Positions 34,451 through 45,343 of a DNA stretch of 64,000 nt are shown here, one piece after another. Under the pieces are notes generated by a model that did not search any database, was not told the origin of the DNA, and saw only the letters and a program-made list of their open reading frames with translations. Origin of the DNA: Euryodendron excelsum (lineage: Eukaryota > Streptophyta > Magnoliopsida > Ericales > Pentaphylacaceae); the NCBI GenBank assembly GCA_033060915.1, contig CM065385.1:18164501-18228500 (forward strand), read 5' to 3'. A program made the translations under genes and the position numbers. The number at the start of each line of letters is the position of its first letter. Position 1 is the stretch's first letter.

Positions 34451-35471
34451 AAATCTTTCTTAAGTCTCTTCTCATTCCTAAGTCTAGGTTTCCTAAACCT
34501 CAATCTTTCCAAAACAAATTTAAATTTTTCTTCCAAGTTCTACCTTGTCAAGTCAAAGTCTAATATTTTCAATTCCAAAATTTTAATTCCCAATTTCCAA
34601 TCTTCTATTCTAAATTCAAATCAGTTCCTTTTTCCAATCAAAATCTCTTCTTCCAATCCAACCTTGTATCTTCTATCAGACTCTTATTCGAACTATGACT
34701 AACCCGATTCCTCCAAAAGAATACGTAGGCAATCCTCATGGGTGCGGTCACAACATTTTTCAAGTTTTTATTTCCACAAAATTTTTCCAAGCCTCCAATC
34801 TATTTTCAAATTTTCAATTCTAAATTTCTATTTCCAAATCTCTATTTTTAATTTTTAAAATCCTCTTTCCAAATTCAAACTTCTATTTCTTTCTTTTCAA
34901 ATCAATTCAATTTCTTTTCAAATCTATTTTTCAATTCTCTCTCTTGCATTTGCATATCATGCATCATGTCTTTTAAACGCTCCTTTTTTCTAAAGTGGAT
35001 AGGATTGGATAGTTGTTAATTGAAGACTCTCATAAGTGAATCTAGGGTAAATAGACATGTAGGTACCGCAAAGGCAGGGTAGGGTGATGGCTTAGTACAT
35101 CTTCCCTACACGTAACCAATCTCCAAACCTAGATCACTGTTTTCGAAAGACCAAAAGGCTTAAATGTTTTTCAAAGGTTGCCAAACAACCTGTTTTCTTA
35201 AAAACCCTCTCTTGAGCAGATATTTTCAAAATCGTTTTCCAAAACCCTAAGTGTAGTTTTCGAATTATGCTTAGTTTTTCGGTGACCTAACTCACCTTAA
35301 TCAAGTTAGGTGGTGACTCTAAACTTTTTTCAAAAGCCCTTTATTCAAATTTATTTTCAATTTAAACATAGTCGCACTCATTCTTCTAGGAGGATGAGTT
35401 CTAACGAGAGAGTACAACATTTTTCCCGCTTGTGTGTGTATTCCTCGAGTGCAAAAAATCTGGGCGCGACA

Positions 35472-36162
35472 GTTCTCTTCTTCTTTTCGTCATCATCTTT
35501 CATATTGTGCTTTTGGGTTAACTCATAAGCCATGAGTGATCCTAGTAATTCTTCCAGGGGCAGAGTATTGAGATCCTTAGCTTCCTGAATAGCTGTCACT
35601 TTAGCCTCCCAAGTTTTTGGCAAAGATTTGAGTATTTTCCTTACCTGTTCACTATTAGTATATATCTTTCCAAGAGACTTTAGTCCATTTATAATATCAA
35701 TAAATCTTATAAACATCTCAGTAATGGATTCATCGAGGTTCATTCTGAATAGTTCATAATTATGTACAAGCAAGTTAATCTTGGATATGTTTACCTGGTT
35801 AGTACCTTCATGGGTGAATTCCAATTTATCCCATATTTCTTTAGCAGAATCACAACAGATATTCTATTAAACTCATTTGGATCAAGAGCACAATATAACA
35901 AGTTCATAGCTTTAGCATTCAATTGCATGAGTTTTAAGTTAGATTCAGCCCATTCATCGTCAGGCTTGATCACAACTATCCTTTCTATGGTCTTAGTAGG
36001 ATTTCTAGGTCCATTAATAATAATTCTCCATAGTTCATAGTCCACAGACTGAATATAGATTTCCATACGATTCTTCCAGTAGTTATAGTTGGTGCTATTG
36101 AACATAAGTGGTTTGTTTATGGATTGTCCTTCAATAAGAGAGATTCTAACAATGTTAGCCAA
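35472..36162 (-). pseudogene. gag of Copia-II, N-terminal part
   Basis: The reading frame begins 41 bases after the PBS at a TTG codon where the sister elements have ATG (ANIVRISLIEGQSINKPLMF). The Trp in NYNYWKNRM is intact here, unlike Copia-I and -III. The Gag core follows (QLNAKAMNLLYCALDPNEFN, then after a frame change near 35850 FTHEGTNQV, LRMNLDESI-like sequence, ILKSLPKTWEAKVTAIQEAK and LGSLMAYELTQ). LTR C interrupts the basic region just after this. The lost ATG and the frame change make it non-functional. Confidence 0.87.
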
Positions 36163-36202
36163 GGATCTTACTCTAGGATGCGAAGCCTAATTATGAGCAC
36201 CA

Positions 36203-36214
36203 GCTCTGATACCA
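36203..36214 (-). other. Primer-binding site of Copia-II (tRNA-iMet)
   Basis: On the minus strand this is TGGTATCAGAGC, a perfect match to the common plant Copia site, two bases after the LTR end. Confidence 0.94.
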
Positions 36215-36980
36215 ATTGTTAGCTCAAAAATCAACCGAAAAGGGTAGTTGAATTGGGTTTATAAAATAATTAAAATGAACTGATGTACCAATACACACGT
36301 TTAGAAAATTGAGGCAGTGATTTAAGATCAAGTAATATAATTAGTTGATATTTAGAATTAGAAGCAATTTTTTTAAAACAACCTGGTTCTTTATAAGTAA
36401 AATGTGGATAATAAGAAATATTCTCAATGAATGCCAATTTCACAAATGTTACGCAGTTAACAGATTCAATCAAGTAGAATGGAAACCAATGTTAGAGATT
36501 AAAGGTGCAAATGTCAGTTTAACAAGAGCAATACAAAAATAAATGAAGGCACCAGAAATTTTATAGAGTTTCGGCCAAACCCTAGACTATGTCCTCTCTT
36601 CCTAGATTCTCTTCAAAGGTTTTCCATTATGTAAAAATCTCTTACGCAGCTGCTAGTTTCACCAAGTGCCTAGCTCACTTTTACAGCTAAGAGTTTACTC
36701 TAAACTCCCAGCAATTGAGAAACTTGAAGTCAGCTCACTCGATTTTACCAGTGTGCAATATAGCTACACTTTTCTCTTAAATGTGTAAACAACCTTTTAC
36801 AAACATAAACAAAGAAGCTATACAAGGTTGTCACTCTCGGAAGTGAGTAAATGAAAGTTAAAGCTCATAATCTTCCTTTCGAACAGTAGTAGAAAACAGA
36901 GCAATGAAGAGTGTTTTGATCTTTTTGGCTTCTTGTGCTTTAAGGTCTTTGTTTTCTTGTTCATCAATGTCTTTGAGAAC

Positions 36981-37099
36981 TTGTATATATATTCTTCCCT
37001 TCAATTCAGCCATTAAAGATGGTGGGAGTGTATTTAATGCATGGGTGGCTCTGTCAGAACGTTTAAAAAATTAACCGTTAAATCCCAGATTGTTAGCAA
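36981..37099 (-). promoter_or_regulatory. LTR core promoter of Copia-II
   Basis: The TATA box AATATATATACAAG is on the minus strand at 36994-36981. Upstream are AACGTT and TAACGGTT blocks (37030-37085), similar to the AACGTTATAAC block of Copia-I. The TTGTCAAC-type repeats that would sit further upstream are at about 41960-42300, separated by LTR D. Confidence 0.6.
37095..37099. repeat. Target-site duplication of LTR D, left
   Basis: agcaa, repeated exactly at 41923-41927. Confidence 0.92.
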
Positions 37100-38049
37100 T
37101 GTCGCGCCCAGATTTTTCGCGCTCGAGGAATACTCACCCAAGCGGGAAAAATGTTGTACTCTCTCGTTAGAACTCACCCTCCTAAAAGAATGAGTGCGAC
37201 TAGGTTTGAATTGAAAACAAGTTTGAAATAAAGGGCTTTTGAAAAAGATTCGGAGTCACCACCTAACTTGATTAAGGCGAGTTAGGTCACCTAAAAACTA
37301 AAAATAATCCGAAGACTACACTTAGGGTTTTGGAAAACGGTTTGAAAATATCTCCTCAAGAGAGGGTTTTTAAGGAAAACAGGTTGTTTGGCAACCTTTG
37401 AAAAACATTTAGCCCTTTTTTGAAAAATAACTCCTTGTGGTCTTTCAAAAACAGTGATCTAGGTTCGGAGGTTGGTTACGTGTAGGGAAGACGCACTAAG
37501 CTATCACCCTACCCCGCCCTTTCGGTACCTACATGTCAATCTACCCTAGATTCACCTAGGAGAGTCTTTAATTAACTATAGTTCAACCCCATTCACTTTG
37601 GAAAAACAATGTTCGAAACATGATGCATGATATGCAAATGCAAAATAAGAAAGAATTGAAAAATAGATTTAGAAAGAGATTGATTTGATTTGAAAATTGA
37701 AATTGGGAAGTTTGAAAATTGAAAGGAGAAGTTTGAAAATAGAAATTTTGGAATTTTGAAAATAGATTGGAATTTGAGATTTGGAAAGATTTTGAAAACC
37801 GCACCCATGAGGGTGGAATTGAAAGTTTGAAAAGTATTGTGACCGCACCTATGAAGGTTGCCTACGTATCCCTTTGGGAGAATCAGGTCAGTCGTAGTTC
37901 GGACCGGAGTCCGATTGAAAATAGAAGAGTGGATTGAAGAAGGAACTTGAATTGGACATTGAATTTGATTTGAAATTAAAAAAGGAGATTTGTAATTGGA
38001 ATTTTGAAAAAGATTGGACTTTGATTTGAAAAGATGGATTTTGGAAAGA

Positions 38050-39700
38050 CTTGGTTTTGGGAAGAAGGAGGTTTAGGAAACCTAGATTTGAGATTAAGAA
38101 GGATTGGATTAGAATGTTGGATTTGGAAACTTGGAATTTAGGAAAGACTTGGATTAGGAAAGTTTCGAATTAGGAAAATGTTATTTTTAGAAAGTTTCAT
38201 TTTTGGAAAGTTTTAGGTTTAGGAAAGTTTCATTTTTGGAAATTTTTGAATTAGGAAAGGTTTAGGTTTAAGAAAGTTTCAACTTAGGAAAGCTTCGAAT
38301 TTAGAAATGTTTAAAAAAAGGAAGTTTTGATTTTGGAAAGTTTTGAAAACAAAGAAGTTTTGAAAATAAGAAAAGTTTCGTTTTGGGAAAGGTTTGAAAA
38401 AGGAAAGTTTTCAATTTAGGAAATGTTTGAATTAGGAAAGCCTCGACTTAAGAAAGTCTTAATTTAAGAAAGCTTTGAGTTTAGGAAGGTCCTAGATTTG
38501 GAAAGATGTTAAAGTTTTAAGAAATTTTAGAATTTAGAAAGTTTTTAGGTTTAGAAAGATTTAAGAAGGTTTCAAATTTGGAAAGTTTTGAATTTGGAAA
38601 GATTAGAATTTTAGAAAGATTTGAAATTTGAAAAGTTTAGGATTTAGAAAGTTTTAGAGTTTAGAAAGATTTAAGATTTTAGAAAATTTTAGAGTTTTAG
38701 AAAATCTTGAAAATTAAGAAAGGTTTGAATTTAGGAAAGGTTTAAAAGCTTGAATTTAGAAAGTTAGGATTTGGAAAAGGGGTTGAATTAGGAAAGGGTT
38801 GAGTTAGGAAAGATTTGAAAGTTGTTGAGTTTTAAAATTTAGGAAAGATTTTTATGTTCAAGTTTCGGGAACTTAAGGTTTAGGAAAGTGGAAGTTTAGG
38901 AAAAATTTAGATTTTGAAATTTAAGGAAAGATTTAAAGTTTAGGTTTAGGGAACTTATGGTTTAGGAAGGAATTGAATTAAGAAAGGTTTGGATTAGGAA
39001 GGGATTGGATTTGGTTTCTAAAAACAAGGGTTTGATTTTGTTTCCAAAAACGGAGGATAGGATCTAGTTTCCTAAACGGGGAGATTGGATTTGGTTTCCT
39101 AAAGCAAAGGTTTGATTCTGTTTCCTAAAGGGAAGATATGACTTGGCAAGGATTTGGAAAAGGAGATTCTAGAAATCCTAAATTTGAAAAATTCTAGTTT
39201 CAACGTAGAAAATAGGTTTTTGAAAACAAAGATAGTTTTGATGTAGAAAACAAAAGATTTTAGAAACCTAGGTTTAGGGCAAAGTTTGAAAATCATATTT
39301 TTGGAAAGATAAATTAGGGTTTCCTATTTGTGGGTTCTAAGGCTTGACTTGGGCTCTAGGGAAAGAGTTTTTGGAAAACGTGTTTTTGGAAACGAAGGTT
39401 TTCTAGAAGGGAATCCTAGGGAGGAATTTTTTGGAAAGCATATTTTTGGAAACGTAGAGTTTAGAAAGAAAATCCTATAGGGGAATTTCTAGAAGGAAGA
39501 TTCCGGGAGGAGAGTTTTTAGAAAGATTTTTAGGGAGTGTTCTTAGAAAGTGAATTTTGAGGAAAGAAAGTTTTGGAAAGGAGTTGAAAAAGAGAGTTTT
39601 GAAAAAAGAGATTTTGAAAGGGAGTTTTTGAAATCAATTTTGAAGTGGGGAGTTTTAGGAAAGTATGTTGAAAAAGAGATTTTTAGGAAGAGATTTTTAA
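38050..39700. repeat. Low-complexity 14-16 base array in LTR D
   Basis: Variants of aggaaagtttgaattt and tttggaaagttttga run through about 1.6 kb. Spurious ORFs in this span are rich in Phe, Ser, Lys and Asn and are not genes. Confidence 0.8.
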
Positions 39701-40596
39701 AGAGAGTTTTTAGAAGGTGTAAAAACATCTCACTTTCCTAAAGCAATTCTAACCATAAGAAGGCTAAAACCACTTTAGGAAAGCGGTTTTGAAAACAAAG
39801 TTTGAAAATATAGACCAAATGGTCACTTTTAATATAACACTTTCCTAAAGCAACCCTAGCCATGGAAAGGCTAGAATCACCCTAGAATTGTGGTTTTGAA
39901 AACAAGTTTTTGAAAAAGAGCTTTTGATGCGATTTTGAAAACAAGTTTGAAAATAATTTTTGAAAATAACTTTTTGAAAACGAATTTTGGAAGATGCAAG
40001 ACTATGATATGCGCAATGCAATTTGGGGTCGTGAACATACAAGGTTAAGGCTTCACCACATAATCAAGGGGGTCGGACCCACGTGGTCTTTGGTTAGACT
40101 AGAAGAAAGCCCCCGACACGGTGACTCTCCAATAGTCCAATCCTACACATGGACCGGGAATCCCCTTGTTTCAAGCATGCAAAGAAAGGGCAGGAAAGAG
40201 ATGGGGGATTAAAATAGAGAAAACCCAAGTGGGTTGGAGAGAGAAGAGAGAGGGGGGAAGTGCAGAAAATTAAAGAGGGAGCCTACCTTGTATCTTGTTT
40301 ATTTTGCGCACCGTGCAGTCTTCGGTCTTCGGTCTTCGGTCTTGATCTTCACCTTCAGTCTTCAAGGATTGTCTTCAAGCTTTGGATGGCTGCTCTTCAA
40401 ATCTTCAAAGAGTGGTTGAATGCTAGTGTATGAGTGTATGGGAGAGTGTATGAGTGTATAGGAGGCTAGGGTTTGTGTATAGTGGCTAGGATTTGGGAAA
40501 ACCTAGGGAGGCTAGGGTTTTGGAGGTGCTCAAGCTCTGTATGTCGAAATATGAGATTCTTAGGTTAAGTTTGCAGACCCTTTCACGTTGAACGAG

Positions 40597-40695
40597 GCTC
40601 TGTATTTATAGAGGGAAGACGAACCTGGCGCCTGTTGCAGTGGCGCCAGGCCAAATTATATACTGGCGCCACTAGTAGTGGCGCCAGCCATTTAG
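40597..40695 (-). promoter_or_regulatory. U3 palindromes and TATA box of LTR D
   Basis: CTGGCGCCACTACTAGTGGCGCC and CTGGCGCCACTG lie just upstream (minus strand) of the TATA box at 40612-40597. The same layout with the same core stands in LTRs C and R. Confidence 0.7.
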
Positions 40696-41045
40696 GAAAC
40701 AATTAAGGTCGGCAAGCAACGTATCTTTGACTAGATTTGGGCGCCTGTACTAGTGACTACCATGCAATTTTTAGCCTGGCTTCACTAGGAGTGACTCCAG
40801 AAAGTCCGAGAATGATTTGAAGGAGCCAGGACTGACCCGGAAGGTCGGAAAGAAGCAGGAATACTCAAAATAGTGTCCTGGAGGTATTTGACTTGAAAAA
40901 TGAAGATAAGGTGAGTCGGAAATGTTGACTAGGCCTTTAGGGGCAAAACGGTCAATCGGACTAGGAAACTGCCGGGGCAAACCCGGATTGTCCCGAAAAA
41001 AGACTTGGGATTTGGAAACATTATTTAGAATGCTCCCAGAGGTTG

Positions 41046-41370
41046 CCGGTTTGATTCCAGGGCCGGCGTGGTCGAAAATGAAGACCGGCCCACCAGGGGC
41101 AAAACGGTCATTTTGTACCGGGTTTGCCGGAACTGACTCGGAATGGTCCGGAAAGGTAAAGGAAGGTCGAGAACACTATAAAAAGTATTCTCGGGACATT
41201 ACCGGTTTGATACCCAGAGCCGGTGTGGTCGAAAAAGGAAACCGGCCCTCCAGGGGCAAAACGGTCATTTTGTACCGGGTTGGCCGGAACTAACTCGGAA
41301 TGGTCCAGAAAGGTAAAGGAAGGTCAAGAATACTATAAAAAGTATTCTCGGGACATTACCGGTTTGATAC
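41046..41370. repeat. About 157-bp tandem repeat in LTR D U3
   Basis: The phrase ccggtttgat recurs at 41046, 41202 and 41359 (periods 156 and 157). Each copy also carries caggggcaaaacggtcattt and tcggaatggtcc. A related phrase (aaacggtcaatcgg) lies further left near 40948. Confidence 0.85.
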
Positions 41371-41511
41371 CCAGAGCCGGTGTGGTTCCCGGGGCATCCG
41401 GATACCTAGGGGCAAAATGGTCATCTTGACCGAAAAGTCTCGAAAAAGGTCCTAAGGGTGGTCTGGTCATTTTTCACCGAAGTGAGCTAACAAACATGGG
41501 TATTGACCTAG

Positions 41512-41695
41512 GTTTTGAGTGTTTCCGCCACTCGGACGGGGTTGAGTATTTCCGCTACTCGGACGGGGTTGAGTATTTCCGCTACTCGGACGGGGTTGAC
41601 GATTTGAGAGTATTTCCGCTACTCTAACGGCTCTGTGAGTATTTCCGCTACTCTAACGGTTTTGTGAGTAGTTTTGCTACTCGGACCGTCTCGAG
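41512..41695. repeat. 27-28 bp tandem repeat in LTR D U3
   Basis: The unit is about gttgagtatttccgctactc plus ggacggg, near-perfect at about 41541 and 41568, with more diverged copies before and after (about six in all). It is CpG-rich, unlike the rest of the LTR. Confidence 0.85.
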
Positions 41696-41922
41696 GAATA
41701 AACTGTCTCGAGAGAGGGATTGGAATTGGAATAAGAAAGGACAATGCCCCTAAGGGCATTTTGGTCATTTTGCCTCTATTTGGGCCTGACAGGCTCGCGA
41801 AGCGATGGAAAGACGAAATTTGGACTAGAGGATTGGTTTTGATTGGAATATGTCCATAATGACTTGAAAACAAGTCTGGACAGAGTGTAGACTGCCGAGC
41901 GGTCAAAAATGGGGTGCTTACA

Positions 41923-41927
41923 AGCAA
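41923..41927. repeat. Target-site duplication of LTR D, right
   Basis: agcaa, identical to 37095-37099. Confidence 0.92.
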
Positions 41928-42770
41928 TGACCGTTAAATCCCAGATTAGGTCTACTTAATATTTTTCTACTTACTAAGTGTGTCAACAATCTTAGATAAT
42001 TGTTAACCATGTCTGAGTCCTTTTTACTTTTGAAACTGAGGTTATTGATAGTGTTAGCAACATACGATGATTGTCAACCATCTCAGAGTCCTTCCGTAAA
42101 TCAGTTTTCAATGGTGTCAACAAGTTACACGATGTTGACCATCCTTTGGGACTATTAACTATGATAGCTCATTAACTTTAGATTGTTGACTATCTTGACA
42201 ATCTGATCGACAGATCGTAACTATGCATTTCTTCAATATTATCGACCATCTCTTCAAGGTTTTGGCAATCTAATTGAGTTTTCAAATTTGTCTTCTAAAG
42301 ATTTGACCATCTTGGAATGTGTTGACTATAACTTCAGACATTTTCTTGAACTTCAATCTTTATCAAGGTATCAGCCAACGACTAGTAGATCTTTCATTGA
42401 GACTTAGCGACTTTCAGTGGATTATTTGAACATGAGGATAAAGGGTCTTCTTTGGAATAAACATACTTGACATGATACTATAGAATACATGTTAATTTAT
42501 TTGTTTTTAGCCTTCAACCATGTGTTAGCAATGTATTAGAGGTGCTGACAATGCCCTAGCTGTTTTTAAGATGTTCTTTTCATACTGGCTATAGAGTGTC
42601 AGCAAGGTAACCTTATTATTGACAATGTGACAACACAGGAGTTTCAATATCTTTGAGAAGAATTACTTCATCTTGCTTCAATGAAGTTACAAACTCATGA
42701 TAAGGCATTAAATATTAATAGCATAGTTTTGTGATTATCAAAATATGTAGAGATAAACCAATTAGTTACA

Positions 42771-44180
42771 CATCACATATCCCAGACTGAGAATAACTTC
42801 ATCGATGCACTAGCCACTCTAGCCATAGCAATTAAGGTTGACATGGGCACAAAAATACTTCCTTTCCAGATTTTTTGCCAGAGACACCCCCTCCTTTGCC
42901 TTCACACAACAGTTGAGCCCAAGGGGCAGCCATGGTTCCATGATATTCAAAGATACATCCAAGCAAGGGCATTTCTTGATGTGGCCTCTCATCAAGATAA
43001 GAAGATCATTTGTCGTCTGGCGGGACATTATTTTATGGCCGAAAATGAGCTTTTCAAGAGATCTTTGTTTAGCCCACTGAAATACGTCAATGTTGTTAAA
43101 GCCAAAACCATCATGGAGGAGGTACATGAGGGGGTTTGCGGTCCTCACATGAACGGCCACAAGCTTGCCAAGAAAATCCTCCGAACAGGCTATTACTGGA
43201 CAACAATGGAATCAAATTGCACCAAATATGTTCTCCAATGTCATAAGCACCAAATACACGGGGATAAGATTAAAGCACCACCCATAGAACTCAACTCCAT
43301 GTTGTCCTTGTGGCCTTTCTCAATGTGGGGGATAGATATGATTGGCCTAATCACCCCCAAAGCCTCCAATGGTCATCAGTTCATTCTGATCGCCATCGAT
43401 TACTTCACTAAATGGGTGGAAGCAGTCTCCTATATTCACGTCACTAAGAAGGTCGTAGAGAAGTTCATAAAAAACCATATCATTTGCCGATATGGGATTC
43501 ATGAATCACTCATCACCAACAATGCCTCCAACCTAAATAATGAATTGATATCGAAGTTGTGCCAAGGGTTCTGCATCACTCACCGAAATTTAGTCACCCA
43601 CCGCCCCCAAATGAATGGAGCAGTGGAAGCAGCCAACAAAAACATAAAGACAATACTCTAAAAAATGATTGATAACTATAGATTCTGGCATGAGAAGCTC
43701 CCTTTTGCACAAATGGCTTACCAAACCACTATAAGGGTTTCTACTAAAGGTACCCCTTTGAATTGATCTATGGCACATAGGCAGTCCTCCCTATTAAGGT
43801 TGAGATTCCTTCCTTGAGAATCTTAATATAAACCAAATTGGATGAAGCTGAATGGATTAAAGACCAGTACACTCAACTTTGCCTACTGGATGAAAATTGG
43901 TTGGCTACAGTTTATCATGCTCAGTGCTACAAGAGACGAATGGCTATGGCATTTGACAAGAAAGTACAGCCAGGATCATTCCAACCAGGAGATTTAGTAC
44001 TGAAGAGGATATTTTCCCACCAAAAGGCAGCACAGGGAAAGTTAGGTCCAAACTATGAGGGGCCATTCTTAGTAAAAAAAAAAGGTCCTGTCCAGAGGAG
44101 CTCTTATTTTAGACGAAATGAATGGCTGTAAATTCCCTAGTCTACTGAACTCTGATGCTGTCAAACGATACTATATATGA
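42771..44180 (+). pseudogene. Tat-1 pol: RNase H end and integrase
   Basis: The frame opens at the Copia-II boundary with ENNFIDALATLA, the usual end of Ty3 RNase H. The integrase zinc region reads EVHEGVCGPHMNGHKLAKKI then CTKYVLQCHKHQ, where the last zinc-binding Cys of CxxC is His. The core has WGIDMIGLI (first Asp), FILIAIDYFTKWVEA, ESLITNNASNLN (the second catalytic Asp is Asn) and MNGAVEAANKNIK (Glu kept). This wording is that of Tat/Ogre integrases. A stop follows TIL (43659-43661), and frame changes follow near 43760 and 44090. The C-terminal part has LDEAEWIKDQY, FQPGDLVLKRI and GPNYEGPFLVKK, and ends VKRYY then stop at 44180. Confidence 0.9.
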
Positions 44181-45343
44181 TCCCAGAAACTAGATTCCTA
44201 TTTTTTGTTTGGGAGCAATGAAATTTACTTTTCTTAATCTCTATTAATCAATAAAGTGTGGTCGAAATCTTGGTAGCGAAGCTTTGTGGATTAAGCAATT
44301 TAAAATTGAAATAAAAAGAGGCCTCCATTCTCGCTACCATATGATCAAAAGTAACCCATGTTAAACCCCTTTTAAGCCAAGTTACTTTCTTCCCAAAGAA
44401 GGCCCCCAACCTAATAATCACCACCCATAATGGGTCAAAGTAAAGTACTAAGGAAGATATATCCAAGAAAAGAAAGGAATTGTTGAAAGTATTCACCCAA
44501 AAAAATAGGAAAAAGCTTGCAGTGGAAAAACACAAAAAATATAAACACAAGGAAAAGAAGGAAAGTGCTAATTGACTACAATTATTAACAATGATCACAT
44601 ATATTAAAGCCCAATTAGAGTGATAGGTTTGAGCCCCCTCTTTTCTTTTAAAATAGAAACCCACACCACAAACCCTAAAGCCCTCTCAGATCAAGGTTCA
44701 ATTGCTTAGTCTAAATGAGCTCATACAGCCTTGGCGAATGAAGCTAGGAGATGTCTCGAACAGTATTCAAAAGCTTCTCAACAGAAAATAGGAACCTAGC
44801 TAAAAATAAAAAAAAAGCGCATTCTCAAGGATGTAGTGAAAACCTAAAAAGGCGTCGTAGGTAAAAAGGTAGGGATGTGGCAAGATACAAAACTATCAAC
44901 CTTGATTAAAACCTGTAAAGGCGTCTCGATGCAAAAATGATAGAGCTGGGACAAGTGAAAATCCACATAGGCGCCAATAGTAAAAATAGCAACAACAACA
45001 AAAAGGGGCTTAAGAGGTAATCCAAAGTGTGAACATTTCCAGAAATCACAGATGGGAAGAAACAGTGGATGAGTCAGCAAATGTCTTAAAAAGCATTCTC
45101 CAGGTTAATCTAGCTAAGGTTAAGGAAGTAGAGGGTCCTCTCCTAGGATGATAAGTCAGTCAAAGCATCAAACAACAAGGAGTAATTTCTCTCCAAAGTT
45201 CTTAAACATACTTTGTACCAACTATGCAGGAAAAGCACTCAGTCATGTAAAAGGCTATCAATCCATATGTTTAAAAAGAAGAAAATACTAAAATGAAATA
45301 TGTCTCTCTAAAAATGCAGGTATCAAAAAAGTCTATAAACAAA
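44181..45343. other. Tat-1 region between pol and the antisense ORF
   Basis: This is presumed 3' internal region of Tat-1. The one long open frame (minus, 44664-44248, 138 codons) is rich in Phe and Leu and matches nothing I know; it may be chance. No LTR edge or polypurine tract was identified. Confidence 0.5.

Larger units (their letters stand above)
31405..35471 (+). mobile_element. LTR C: solo Tat/Ogre-type LTR in gag of Copia-II
   Basis: It runs from TGGAAGCACCCC to GGGCGCGACA in sense (plus) orientation, opposite to A, B and D; length 4.07 kb. The flanks are gttca (31400-31404) and gttct (35472-35476), 4 of 5 matching, and the Copia gag frame continues across. The TATA box ACTATAAATACAAAG is at 32206-32219, directly after a cluster of GGCGCC palindromes (32070-32195). 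A caaaactttcctaa-type array fills about 33000-34450. The inner primer-like GGTGGTGACTC is at about 35308-35320. Confidence 0.88.
37100..41922 (-). mobile_element. LTR D: solo Tat/Ogre-type LTR in the Copia-II LTR
   Basis: At 4.82 kb it is the most complete copy. It runs from TGTCGCGCCCAG to GGGTGCTTACA on the plus strand with a perfect TSD (agcaa). In sense order it has tandem arrays in U3, GGCGCC palindromes (40626-40695), the TATA box CTATAAATACAGAG (40612-40597), a long low-complexity array (about 39700-38050), the conserved block with gaatcaggtcagtcgtagtt (near 37880) and the inner primer-like GGTGGTGACTCCG near 37250-37262. No internal region is attached, so it is a solo LTR left by recombination. 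Confidence 0.93.
16722..42770 (-). mobile_element. Copia-II: SIRE-like Ty1/Copia element with four nested Tat LTRs
   Basis: Read right to left, it has a 5' LTR (36217-42770, split by LTR D), a PBS (36203-36214), gag split by LTR C, protease and integrase, LTR B, RT and RNase H, an extra ORF split by LTR A, a PPT (17179-17193) and a truncated 3' LTR (16722-17178). With the nested LTRs removed the element is about 9.4 kb. It is inserted in the RNase H end of Tat-1 pol, which resumes in frame at 42771. The left flank and the outer part of the 3' LTR are gone, so no TSD can be checked; the right flank is catca. Confidence 0.88.
36217..42770 (-). repeat. 5' LTR of Copia-II, split by LTR D
   Basis: It starts TGTTAGCTCAAAAATC and ends TTAGTTACA on the plus strand. 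Without LTR D and one TSD it is about 1.73 kb. Its last 454 bases match the surviving piece at 16722-17178. A TATA box lies at 36981-36994. Confidence 0.88.

Noticed and set aside
40922..41429. Plus-strand ORFs with repeated PGAKRSF phrases
   Set aside because: Produced by the 157-bp tandem repeat of LTR D, antisense to the LTR, with no known homologue.
41512..41695. Regularly spaced repeats resembling a CRISPR array
   Set aside because: Units are directly adjacent with no unique spacers, and the context is a plant LTR.
44248..44664. Minus-strand ORF of 138 codons as a Tat-1 gene
   Set aside because: Phe- and Leu-rich with no recognisable motif; not supported as coding.
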